Below the pieces are notes generated by a model. The model searched no databases, was not told the DNA's origin, and was given only the letters and a program-made list of their open reading frames with translations. Source: Actinospica sp035552695 (GTDB taxonomy: Bacteria > Actinomycetota > Actinomycetes > Streptomycetales > Catenulisporaceae). From it: a stretch of DNA of 64,000 nucleotides. Shown one piece after another: positions 8,005-14,933 of the stretch. Location of the stretch: NCBI RefSeq assembly GCF_035552695.1, contig NZ_DASZKT010000230.1:1-64000 (forward strand), given 5' to 3'. Numbering within the stretch: position 1 is the first letter of the stretch; every line of letters starts with the position of its first letter. A program made the translations under genes and the position numbers.

Positions 8005-8976
8005 GTGGCTGAAGCCGCAGCTGCCCGGGCGCTGTACACGTACGATTCCGACGGGGTCGCGCTGCTCGACGCCGCCCGCCGGCCGGCCCGCTCCGCGCTG
8101 TCCGGGCAGGTGAGTGGCGATCTGGTGCTGCTCTACCACTTCGCCGGCTTCATGGACGCCGGCCAGGCCGCCGAACTCGCCCTCGACTACCTGCTGGGCG
8201 GGGACGAGGCCCCGGTCGTGGCCCGCTTCGACGTCGACCGCCTCGTCGACTACCGCGCCCAGCGTCCGCTGATGACCTTCAGCGCCGACCACTGGTCCGC
8301 CTACGACGCGCCCGAGCTCACCATCCGGCTGGCCAAGGATGCGATCGGCACGCCGTTCCTGATCTTCTCCGGGCCCGAGCCGGACACCGAGTGGGAGCTG
8401 TTCAGCCGCGCGGTGGTGAACCTCGTCGACGAGCTCGGCGTGACCCTCGCGGTGAACTTCCACGGCGTGCCCTTCGGCGTGCCGCACACCAGGCCGGTGC
8501 ACCTGATCCCGCACGGCAACCGCCGCGACCTGCTGCTCGGCTATCCCAAGTGGTTCGACCAGGCCCAGGTCCCGGGCAGCGCGATGGCGCTGACCGAGTT
8601 CCGCCTCGCCCAGGCGGGCCGGGACGTGTTCGGCCTCGCCGCCCAGGTCCCGCACTACGTCGCCCGCTCCGCCTACCCCGCCGCCGCGGTCCGCATCCTC
8701 GAGGCGGTCAACGCCGCCACCGGCCTCGTGCTCCCCGCGCAGGAGCTGCGCGAGCGCGCCCGTCGCGTCGCGCTCCAGATCGACAACGAGGTGGGCCAGG
8801 GCGACCAGGAGCTGCGCGGCGTCATCCAAAGCCTCGAGGAGCAGTACGACGCCGCCGAGGGTTCCACCGGACGCCCCAACCTGCTCGCCGAGCAGCAGCA
8901 GCTGCCCACCGCCGACGACCTCGCCCGCGATTTCGAGGCCTTCCTCGCCGAACAGGACGAGCAGTCCGAGGGCTGA
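8005..8976 (+). CDS. PAC2 (proteasome assembly chaperone) family protein
   Basis: The GTG at 8005 is preceded by AGGAGAAAGG. The 323-aa protein carries the PAC2 pattern seen across actinobacteria: 'LVLLYHFAGFMDAGQAAELALDYLL', 'VARFDVDRLVDYRAQRP', 'PFLIFSGPEPDTEWELF' and 'VNFHGVPFGVPHTRP', ending in an acidic helical tail (AFLAEQDEQSEG). Archaeal and eukaryotic relatives help assemble 20S proteasomes; the bacterial members, including the carboxylate-amine-ligase-linked ones, remain poorly defined. No proteasome gene is in this window. It is monocistronic as far as the context shows. Confidence 0.85.
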   Translation: MAEAAAARALYTYDSDGVALLDAARRPARSALSGQVSGDLVLLYHFAGFMDAGQAAELALDYLLGGDEAPVVARFDVDRLVDYRAQRPLMTFSADHWSAYDAPELTIRLAKDAIGTPFLIFSGPEPDTEWELFSRAVVNLVDELGVTLAVNFHGVPFGVPHTRPVHLIPHGNRRDLLLGYPKWFDQAQVPGSAMALTEFRLAQAGRDVFGLAAQVPHYVARSAYPAAAVRILEAVNAATGLVLPAQELRERARRVALQIDNEVGQGDQELRGVIQSLEEQYDAAEGSTGRPNLLAEQQQLPTADDLARDFEAFLAEQDEQSEG

Positions 8977-9020
8977 TGATCGGGGGCTGACGGCGGCGGG
9001 CTGAGACCGGCCCGCCGGTC

Positions 9021-10061
9021 CTACGCTCCGGCCTCCGCCAGGCTCAGCGTGCGCCAGGGGCTGGCAGGGTCCTCCGCCAGGATGCGGTGGACCCTGCGGA
9101 TGGCCCGGTAGTACCTGTCGCGGTCGGCGTCCTCGAAGTGCAGAAGGCGGCCGAGAATATAACCGGCCGAGAACTCGCGCCAGTCGCGGTAGGCCGCGGC
9201 GGACAGCCGGCCGGCCCGCTGGACGGTCTCGCGGGCCTCGTCGGCGTCGCAGAGCTTGGTGGCCGCCGCCCAGCGCGCGAGGTTGACGGCGCGGCCGTAG
9301 TCCCAGGCGCGGACGTCCGGGGGCGGGGCCTCGGCGTCCGCCTCCCAGATGCCGTCCGCGCGCATCGCGGCGAGGTGGGCGGCGACCGCGTCAGGGTCCT
9401 TGTCGGGGTCGATCGCGGCCTCGCCCTGGTCGGCGAGCAGGCCCTCGACGGTGGCGCGCCAGTGGTCGTATTCGGTGATCCGCCAGCCTTCGCGCATCAG
9501 GCGCACGTCGGCCGGATAGTCCTTGTACACGTAGCCGATCGTGTTCCAGGGGGCCTCGTTCTGCACCGCCAGGTGGGCGCCGCACGCGAGGGCCGCGGCC
9601 ACGGCGCCCCGCCGCGGCTTGCCGTCCGCCGCGATCAGCCGGTCTCCGTAGTCGGAGAAGGGCCGGATCGCCTCGGGGTGGCTGTCCACCCAGGCGGCCA
9701 GCTTCTTCACCGGTATCCGGCCCTCGTGGTCAGAACCCTGGTTCACCACCAGCTGCCAGGTGAGCGGGACGCAGCGGCGCAGCATCGTGCGCAGCGTCAT
9801 CGCGTGGTAGACGAGGTGCGCTCCCGGGTCCACGGTCTGATTGGGCGTCACCGCGTAGACCCGGTGCTGCCCGCCCATGTCCTGCACGAGCCCGAGCGGC
9901 GCCTTCGGCTCCTCCAGACCCTCGTCCGCCAGCCTCCGCGAACCGAAGACCAGCAGGTGAGTGTCCGACAGAGCCCGCAGATAGCCGTCCAGATCCCCCC
10001 GCCTCAACGCCTCCCGCAGGCGCTGCTCGACGGTGGCGGTCTGCGGTACCACCACGCCCAT
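9021..10061 (-). CDS. DUF1266 domain protein with SseB-like N-terminus
   Basis: The 346-aa protein starts at ATG 10061, directly after a G-rich Shine-Dalgarno (a GTG at 10076 is an alternative). Residues 1-110 resemble the SseB N-terminal fold (VEQRLREALRRGDLDGYLRALSDTHLLVFGSRR). The last 150 residues match the DUF1266 pattern: 'WDYGRAVNLARWAAATKLCDADEA', 'YRDWREFSAGYILGRLLHF' and 'HRILAEDPASPWRTLSL'. Proteins with DUF1266 are frequent in Streptomyces and in YbeU/YbeR-type loci, where their role is unknown. It is convergent with the PAC2 gene. Confidence 0.75.
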   Translation of the reverse strand: MGVVVPQTATVEQRLREALRRGDLDGYLRALSDTHLLVFGSRRLADEGLEEPKAPLGLVQDMGGQHRVYAVTPNQTVDPGAHLVYHAMTLRTMLRRCVPLTWQLVVNQGSDHEGRIPVKKLAAWVDSHPEAIRPFSDYGDRLIAADGKPRRGAVAAALACGAHLAVQNEAPWNTIGYVYKDYPADVRLMREGWRITEYDHWRATVEGLLADQGEAAIDPDKDPDAVAAHLAAMRADGIWEADAEAPPPDVRAWDYGRAVNLARWAAATKLCDADEARETVQRAGRLSAAAYRDWREFSAGYILGRLLHFEDADRDRYYRAIRRVHRILAEDPASPWRTLSLAEAGA

Positions 10062-10126
10062 TCTCCCACCCCCCACTGCGAAACCCGTGCAAAAACCCGA
10101 CCCAGTCTAGACGAGTCCGCCGAGGC

Positions 10127-10159
10127 GTGGCGGGCACGTGGCGGGCGCGTGGCGGGCGC
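10127..10159. repeat. Three tandem copies of an 11-bp unit
   Basis: GTGGCGGGC(A/G)C is repeated three times without gaps, in the 410-bp spacer between the DUF1266 gene (minus) and the SPFH gene (plus). The rest of that spacer holds the hairpin at 10224-10256 and a pyrimidine-rich run near 10320-10380, but no convincing gene. Confidence 0.6.
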
Positions 10160-10223
10160 GTGCGTTTTCCGGGATCCCCTTCCCTCCGCGCTTCGGACGG
10201 GGTATGGTCGTTGGCATTGAGGC

Positions 10224-10256
10224 GCGTTCCACTATCTCCCCCCCGTAGTGGAACGC
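10224..10256. promoter_or_regulatory. Perfect 11-bp inverted repeat upstream of the SPFH gene
   Basis: GCGTTCCACTA (10224-10234) and TAGTGGAACGC (10246-10256) are exact inverse copies around an 11-base C-rich centre. It lies about 215 bases before the SPFH start and 163 before the divergent DUF1266 start. There is no T-run on either side, so a Rho-independent terminator is unlikely; an operator or a structured 5' leader element fits better. Confidence 0.5.
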
Positions 10257-10471
10257 GGACCTCCAACCGGTCCTCAGTGACCGTGTCCGGCGGCCCCGCG
10301 CTCCCCCCGTGGCGTGGGGCCGCCCCCATTCCTCCTCCGTTTTTCTCCAGGCCTTTCCTTCAGGCCCTGTGCTTTTTCCGCGCGATCGCGCCGCGGCCGC
10401 CCGCACGGCTGTAGTGTGTCGGCCGACGGCCCACGTGGGAACGGGCCACTCGAGTCAAAAGGGGGCGGCAC

Positions 10472-11323
10472 ATGCCAGCCATGCGCAATGTCATATCCAC
10501 CCTGGACAACCAGGGGCGGGAGGTGATGGGCCCCGGCGTGCTGCTCTACCACTACGCCGATCCCAACATCCTCAACGGTTCGCTGATCACGGTGGAGTCG
10601 AACCACTTCTGCGTGCTGAAGTCGCGCGGAGCCATCCTCAACGTCTACGACACGGGCCAGTTCCAGCTCGAGACCCCGGACCGTCCGCTGTTCGGCTCGA
10701 TGCAGCGCTCGTTCTACGGCGGCCAGTCGCCGTGGCAGTACGAGGTCATCTACATCAACCGGTCGAAGTCGGTAATCAAGACCCGCGGCACGGCGCTGTC
10801 CCGGGAGATGGCCGAGCTGTCCTACGAGGTGGACTACTACATCCACGTCGAGACCAAGGAGGACGCGCTCAAGCTCGTCCAGCACATGCCGGTGGCCGGC
10901 CACACGGTCAACGCCAACGAGATCAACGATTACGCGGGCCCGGTCGTCGAGCAGGCCGTCAACCAGATCGTCCAGGTGACCCCGCTCGAGCAGGTCAACG
11001 AGAAGATCCACGAGATCAGCGAGCTGGTCTCCGGCCACCTGCAGGAGTTCCTCGGCGTCTACGGCATCATGCTGAACGACGTCAAGGTGTTGATCAAGCC
11101 GCAGGACGAGCGGATGCGCGAGCTGCTCTCGCTGCGCGCCTTCGGGATGACCGAGCAGGAGGCCATGCGCGCCTACCTCGCGCTCAAGCTGGCCGACCGC
11201 GGCCTGGCCGTGGCCGTCAACGCGCTGCTCGGCGTGCCGCTGCAGGTGGCGCTGCTGCCCTCGAACCTGTACGGGGACGTGACGCAGCTGGGTCTGGGCA
11301 ACGGGAACTTCCAGCAGAAATGA
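10472..11323 (+). CDS. SPFH (band 7) domain protein
   Basis: The 283-aa protein belongs to the SPFH/prohibitin-like superfamily of the soluble 'virion core/YdjI' type: it begins without a membrane anchor and shows 'GPGVLLYHYADPNILNGSLITVESNHFCVLKSRGAI', 'DTGQFQLETPDRP', a central strand-rich domain and a helical 'NEKIHEISELVSGHLQEFLGVYGIMLNDVKVLI' segment. It ends with a hydrophobic 'AVAVNALLGVPLQVALLPSNLYG' stretch. GGGGGCGG precedes the ATG. The stop overlaps the start of the next gene (ATGA), so the two products are translationally coupled and may form one complex. Function in actinobacteria unknown. Confidence 0.8.
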   Translation: MPAMRNVISTLDNQGREVMGPGVLLYHYADPNILNGSLITVESNHFCVLKSRGAILNVYDTGQFQLETPDRPLFGSMQRSFYGGQSPWQYEVIYINRSKSVIKTRGTALSREMAELSYEVDYYIHVETKEDALKLVQHMPVAGHTVNANEINDYAGPVVEQAVNQIVQVTPLEQVNEKIHEISELVSGHLQEFLGVYGIMLNDVKVLIKPQDERMRELLSLRAFGMTEQEAMRAYLALKLADRGLAVAVNALLGVPLQVALLPSNLYGDVTQLGLGNGNFQQK

Positions 11324-11829
11324 CGCACGGGGCCTTCGAACCGATCGTCGGGGTGGACCGGTACACCGAGGCCGGCCGGCTGCGCGCGGACGATCTCGCG
11401 GTGCGCACGTACGCCGCCGAACTGCTGGCCCGCGCGGCGCAGCGGATCGGGCAGGCGGCGGTGGACTACCAGCGCACGATCCTGCCGCCGCCGAGCCGGG
11501 AGCAGCCGTTCCCGCCGGCCGAGCTCAAGGCGCCGATGGACGCGGCCAAGCGCTGTCGGCAGCTCTACACCGCGGTCGCCGACCGGCTGCGCAACGCGCC
11601 CTTCCCGCCCGACCCGAAGAAGGCCTGGAAGCAGTTGCGCGGCCCCGGCGCCGCGCAGCTGCTGAACTTCGACCGGATGCTGCACCAGCAGGCCGAATTC
11701 GCGGCGAACGTCGTGGACGGGGTTTCGGCGCCGGTGCTCTCCGAACTGCCGGTCCGCGAGGCGGAGCAGGCCCTCAACGAGCTGACCCGCGCGCTGGACC
11801 AGCGGATCGCGTTCCTCAGCGGTCTGTGA
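11320..11829 (+). CDS. Hypothetical partner of the SPFH protein, 169 aa
   Basis: The ATG at 11320 overlaps the SPFH stop by four bases. The product is predicted to be almost wholly helical, with no membrane segment: an N-terminal helix (AVRTYAAELLARAAQRIGQAAVDYQRTILP), a proline-rich bend, a 'AAKRCRQLYTAVADRLRNAPFPPDPKKAWKQL' helix and a C-terminal 'REAEQALNELTRALDQRIAFLSGL' amphipathic helix. No family was recognised. Strict overlap with the SPFH gene is the main functional clue. The same DNA is also open far upstream in this frame, but that part is antiparallel to the coding pattern of the SPFH gene and is excluded. Confidence 0.65.
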   Translation: MTHGAFEPIVGVDRYTEAGRLRADDLAVRTYAAELLARAAQRIGQAAVDYQRTILPPPSREQPFPPAELKAPMDAAKRCRQLYTAVADRLRNAPFPPDPKKAWKQLRGPGAAQLLNFDRMLHQQAEFAANVVDGVSAPVLSELPVREAEQALNELTRALDQRIAFLSGL

Positions 11830-11933
11830 CGCCGTGTCGCTGTGACGCCGTGTCCGCGTGACGGTGTGCGGGGACGTTCGCGTCTCCGCACACCTCGTCC
11901 GCCGCGGGACGGACGATCCGCTGTCCCGATCCG

Positions 11934-12662
11934 CTATCCGACCAGGCGCAGCACCGCGTCCAGGCCGCGCTCGCCGACCTTGGGCTCGGCGGGCAGCAGC
12001 AGGACGCGAAGGTTGCACGCCACGGCGCCGCCGTCGCGCGGCGCGTTGTCGCCGACCATCAGCGTTCTGCGAGGCTCGGCGCCGAGGTCCGCGCAGGCCT
12101 TGAGGAACATCCGCGGATCCGGCTTCTCGACACCGAGTTCGTAGGACAGCGAGTACGCGCCGACGAAATCGGCCAGGCCGCGGTCGGCGAAGACCTCGCG
12201 CAGGTCGAACGGGATGTCGCTGACGATCCCCACCGGAACGCCGCGCTCGGACAATGCCCGCAGCACCGGCTCCGTGTCGTCGTACGGGTACCAGTTCTCG
12301 CTGTCCAGGATCGCCTCGTACGCGACGTCCTCGATCCCCCGGAACGCGGGGACCTCGGCGAACCAGATGCCCGTCGCGGCACGGTGCTTCTCGACCGAGG
12401 TGTCCCGCAGGTGCTGCGCGGCGACGACGTGCGGCAGCTTGGCCGCGGCGTGCACCTGCTCGGCGACGGCCGCCGCGTCCAGGGTCTCCGGGTCGCGTCC
12501 GGCCTTGGCCCAGATCCAGCCGAGGTACTCCTCGGTGGGCGGCATCCGGAACAGGGTGTTGGCGAAGTCGAACAGCACGGCCTCGATGGGCGGCACGGGG
12601 CCGGCGAGATCCGCGGGCGAGGTCGGGACGGCGGTCGGCAGGCTGTACAGGTGTGCGCTCAC
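11934..12662 (-). CDS. HAD-superfamily hydrolase with an altered motif I
   Basis: The 242-aa protein has a HAD layout: motif I 'VLFDFANTLF', a helical cap, motif II in 'GIVSDIPFDLREV', motif III Lys in 'GVEKPDPRMF' and motif IV 'LMVGDNAPRDGGAV'. The usual general-acid Asp two residues after the nucleophile is Ala (D-F-A), as in phosphonatases rather than phosphatases, so the substrate may be something other than a phosphate monoester. The GTG start at 12662 overlaps by four bases the 26-codon frame of the 77-bp element located immediately upstream, so translation is probably coupled to it. Exact substrate unknown. Confidence 0.82.
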   Translation of the reverse strand: MSAHLYSLPTAVPTSPADLAGPVPPIEAVLFDFANTLFRMPPTEEYLGWIWAKAGRDPETLDAAAVAEQVHAAAKLPHVVAAQHLRDTSVEKHRAATGIWFAEVPAFRGIEDVAYEAILDSENWYPYDDTEPVLRALSERGVPVGIVSDIPFDLREVFADRGLADFVGAYSLSYELGVEKPDPRMFLKACADLGAEPRRTLMVGDNAPRDGGAVACNLRVLLLPAEPKVGERGLDAVLRLVG

Positions 12663-12739
12663 GCGCCGACCTCGCCGGCGCTCGGTCGGCGCGTTCGCAC
12701 GCGCACTGTATTCAACGATTCGCTCGCAAGCTCGCTCAT
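12659..12739 (-). repeat. 77-bp element, copy 1, with a 26-codon leader frame
   Basis: On the minus strand an ATG at 12739 opens a 26-codon frame (SELASE, LNT, PSAGEVGA motifs) that stops in TGA overlapping the HAD GTG by four bases. A closely similar 26-codon frame precedes cbiX at 50233-50313 and has the same overlap. TGAGCG stands at both ends of the element, 77 bases apart. It may be a coupled leader peptide, a mobile element that inserts at RTGA start/stop junctions, or both. Confidence 0.75.
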
Positions 12740-12790
12740 GCGCCCCATCCTCCCATTCGCGGGTGACGGGCTGTTTTCGCGCAGGCGGAC

Positions 12791-13189
12791 TCAGACGCCG
12801 ATCTTGTCGGTCTCCCCGGCGTCGCGGCGGGCGAGCAGCGTGCGGACCAGGGCCGCGACGTAGCGCCGGTCCTCCTGGCTCAGCCGGCCGACGGCGGCGA
12901 GCAGGAACTCGATCTCGGGGTCCTTGGTCAGGGTGAGCACGGTATGCGCGGTCGACTCGGCCGCCGCCACGCGCACCCGTTCCGCGGGCAGGTCGAGCCC
13001 GGCGGCCAGGCGCAGCAGGGTCTGCGGATGCGGCGGACGGCTGGGCTGCTCGTTCGTGGCCAGGTGGTGCACGGTCGAGCGGGGCAGCGCGCCGCGGCGT
13101 GCCACATCGGCGAAGGACCAGTGCTGCTCGGCCATTCGTGCCCGGATCAGTGCCTGAAGCGGATTCATGGGCTTGACCTCGGCTTTCAC
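12791..13189 (-). CDS. XRE-type helix-turn-helix regulator
   Basis: The 132-aa protein has an N-terminal HTH (residues about 10-65: LIRARMAEQHWSFADVARRGALPRSTVHHLATNE...PHPQTLLRLAAGLDLP) in which the turn after the first helix matches the Cro/CI pattern. The C-terminal half is helical and Leu/Glu rich (FLLAAVGRLSQEDRRYVAALVRTLLARRD), a likely dimerisation region. ATG 13189 or 13168 may start the protein. It lies upstream of the 77-bp element and HAD gene on the same strand, with 51 bases before the element start, but regulation of that gene is not shown. Confidence 0.82.
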   Translation of the reverse strand: MKAEVKPMNPLQALIRARMAEQHWSFADVARRGALPRSTVHHLATNEQPSRPPHPQTLLRLAAGLDLPAERVRVAAAESTAHTVLTLTKDPEIEFLLAAVGRLSQEDRRYVAALVRTLLARRDAGETDKIGV

Positions 13190-13348
13190 CGCTGCGGGTC
13201 CGCGGCGGCCCTGTTTTCAGCCTAGCCGCGAACCGGTCGGCCGCGCGCTCCGGGACGCCTGAACCGGGCGCCGTTCGGCGAACGGTATGTGATCGTTCTC
13301 ACGCTGCGGACGGTCTTGGCCTGGTTTAAGGGTGATTTGTTAACCTGC

Positions 13349-13378
13349 GTGGACTAGTGGTCATACGGGTGTGGACTA
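13349..13378 (+). promoter_or_regulatory. Direct repeats GTGGACTA in the promoter region of the 100-aa gene
   Basis: GTGGACTA occurs at 13349-13356 and 13371-13378, one helical repeat pair (22 bp) apart, just before the start at 13395. An upstream stretch TTTAAGGGTGATTTGTTAAC is unusually AT-rich for this genome. The arrangement suggests a regulator binding side by side, or an extended promoter element. Confidence 0.4.
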
Positions 13379-13394
13379 AAGGGGGGCGGCGAGG

Positions 13395-13697
13395 ATGAGC
13401 CACCGTTCGCTGTCCGAGGTCTGGGAGCGCTTCGGACCCCGGCTGCCGGAGATGGCCTTCGAGCCGGGTTTGGTCGCCGCCGTCGACCAGCACGCCGCGG
13501 CGGTGCGCGACACGCTCGGCGGCGCCGAGGCTTACCACGCCACGCTCGGCGACTACGCCCTCGGCTTCCTGGACGCGCTGCGCGAGGCCGACTGGCGTGA
13601 GCACTCGGGCTACGACTACGCCACGCTCCGGCTGACCGCCGTCTCCTGGCTCATCCGCGAGCACCGGCTGCCGCTCGGCCCCGCCGCAGCCTTCTGA
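13395..13697 (+). CDS. Small hypothetical protein, 100 aa (DUF6401-like)
   Basis: Preceded by GGGGGGCGGCGAGG, the ATG at 13395 gives a 100-aa helical protein (VAAVDQHAAAVRDTLGGAEAYHATLGDYALGFLDALREADWREH...RLTAVSWLIREHRLP). It resembles a small actinobacterial family named DUF6401, found near natural-product genes, but this is from memory of the sequence style and is uncertain. It has no signal or membrane segment and stands alone, followed by 92 bases before the next gene. Confidence 0.6.
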   Translation: MSHRSLSEVWERFGPRLPEMAFEPGLVAAVDQHAAAVRDTLGGAEAYHATLGDYALGFLDALREADWREHSGYDYATLRLTAVSWLIREHRLPLGPAAAF

Positions 13698-13789
13698 GCT
13701 GTGCGTTCGCCACTCCCCGAGCCGGATCTCCGGGTCGGATCTAAGGTCGAGGGATAAGCCTTTGGTCCGATCTGCAGAAAGGATCGAGG

Positions 13790-14344
13790 ATGAGCGGCTT
13801 CACCCCGGCGCGGGACGGCGGACCGACCGCCGTCAACGCGTCGCCCGGATTCACCGTGAAGGCCAGGACCACCAAGAAGGCCCGGCACAAGGACGACCAG
13901 GCGCGGATCACCGCGCACGCGCGCTCGGTCGGCCGGACCGGCAAGGCGCGCGAGCGCGAGCGCGGGTACGACGAGGTCGAGGAGCAGGCCGTCGAGCCGC
14001 GCGACCAGGTGCCGGTAGTGCCGCGGCGGGAGAACGCGGAGCCCGGCGAGGCCCGCGAGCACGTGCGCCGCGACATCGGCAGCCACGTCGTCGTGTTCGA
14101 ACTCGGCGCACCGGACAACCCCGAGGACCTGACCGGGCCGTTCCACGACCCGCAGGGTGCTGAGATGCGCTGGGCGGCGCGCTGCCTGACGCACCAGGAG
14201 ACCGGATACTTCGGCGGCCACCGCGCCGCCATCCAGGCGGTCAAGGCCTCGCACACCTGGTGCGCGGGCTGCGCCGAGGCCGTCGCGAACAGCCGCCGGG
14301 TGCGCCACCGCGCCCGGCTGCGGCTGAGGGAGGACAGATCATGA
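13790..14344 (+). CDS. Small basic protein with C-x2-H ... W-C-x2-C, first of a tandem pair
   Basis: The 184-aa protein has a basic disordered N-terminus (KARTTKKARHKDDQARITAHARSVGRTGKARERER). Its C-terminal third holds Cys132, His135, Trp157, Cys158 and Cys161, arranged as C-x2-H-x22-W/C-x2-C, followed by an Arg-rich end (SRRVRHRARLRLRE). The next gene encodes a protein with the same C-x2-H-x23-C-x2-C plan and the same 'RVRxRARL'-type ending, so the two are paralogs. The pattern suits a structural zinc site and nucleic-acid binding. No known family was recognised. The stop overlaps the next start (ATGA). Confidence 0.65.
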   Translation: MSGFTPARDGGPTAVNASPGFTVKARTTKKARHKDDQARITAHARSVGRTGKARERERGYDEVEEQAVEPRDQVPVVPRRENAEPGEAREHVRRDIGSHVVVFELGAPDNPEDLTGPFHDPQGAEMRWAARCLTHQETGYFGGHRAAIQAVKASHTWCAGCAEAVANSRRVRHRARLRLREDRS

Positions 14345-14850
14345 GCTCGAGCAATACCGGCGGAGTGCCGCAGGACGAGAAGCGGGCCAGGGAGCGCCGC
14401 ATGCGGCAGACCGCGAAGAAGCAGGTGCAGCGCGCGGAAGTGGTGCTCAACAAGTACCGGGCCAGGGCGGCGCAGATCCTGCACGCCGAAGGCCTGCACG
14501 GCGCCGCCGACGGTACGGCCGGCGCCGAGAAGCCGCGGCGTGCCCCGTACGTCTACCGGATCCTGCGGCACCGCGAGACCGGCGTGCGCGTCAGGGTGCT
14601 GGACACCGAGGCGCCCGAAGCGCCCGCGTCGGTGAAGGGCGAGGCCGTCCACCGGTACGCGGTCGAGTGCGAGACGCACGGCGGCAAGGGCGGATCCTTC
14701 GACAGCCCGAAGGCGGCCCTGAGGGCGGCCCGCAGGTCGGACGAGTGGTGCTCGATGTGCGCTGGCCTGATGAGCGCGACGCCGAAGGTGCGCAACCGGG
14801 CCCGGCTCACCGGGAAGCACCAGCGGCGCCGGGACGAGCTGCTGCCCTGA
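14341..14850 (+). CDS. Small basic protein with C-x2-H ... W-C-x2-C, second of a tandem pair
   Basis: The ATG at 14341 overlaps the previous stop by four bases. The 169-aa product is highly basic at both ends (KRARERRMRQTAKKQVQRAE at the start; GKHQRRRDELLP at the end) and carries Cys110, His113, Trp136, Cys137 and Cys140. This C-x2-H-x23-C-x2-C plan and the following PKVRNRARL match the upstream neighbour, while the first 80 residues are not alike. A strand-rich 'YRILRHRETGVRVRVLDTEA' region precedes the metal motif. Function unknown; coupling implies the two act together. Confidence 0.65.
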   Translation: MSSSNTGGVPQDEKRARERRMRQTAKKQVQRAEVVLNKYRARAAQILHAEGLHGAADGTAGAEKPRRAPYVYRILRHRETGVRVRVLDTEAPEAPASVKGEAVHRYAVECETHGGKGGSFDSPKAALRAARRSDEWCSMCAGLMSATPKVRNRARLTGKHQRRRDELLP

Positions 14851-14880
14851 TGCCGTGAACGAGACCGAATGAGTCGAACG

Positions 14881-14915
14881 CCGTGGCCCGCATCCGAAAG
14901 GGATGCGGGCCACGG
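14881..14915. terminator. 15-bp perfect hairpin between convergent genes
   Basis: CCGTGGCCCGCATCC (14881-14895) pairs exactly with GGATGCGGGCCACGG (14901-14915) around GAAAG. It lies between the stop of the tandem pair and the stop of the CmpX-like gene, so it probably terminates both transcripts. There is no strong T-run, as is usual in very GC-rich genomes. Confidence 0.7.
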
Positions 14916-14933
14916 CCGTCGAACGGGGGAGGA

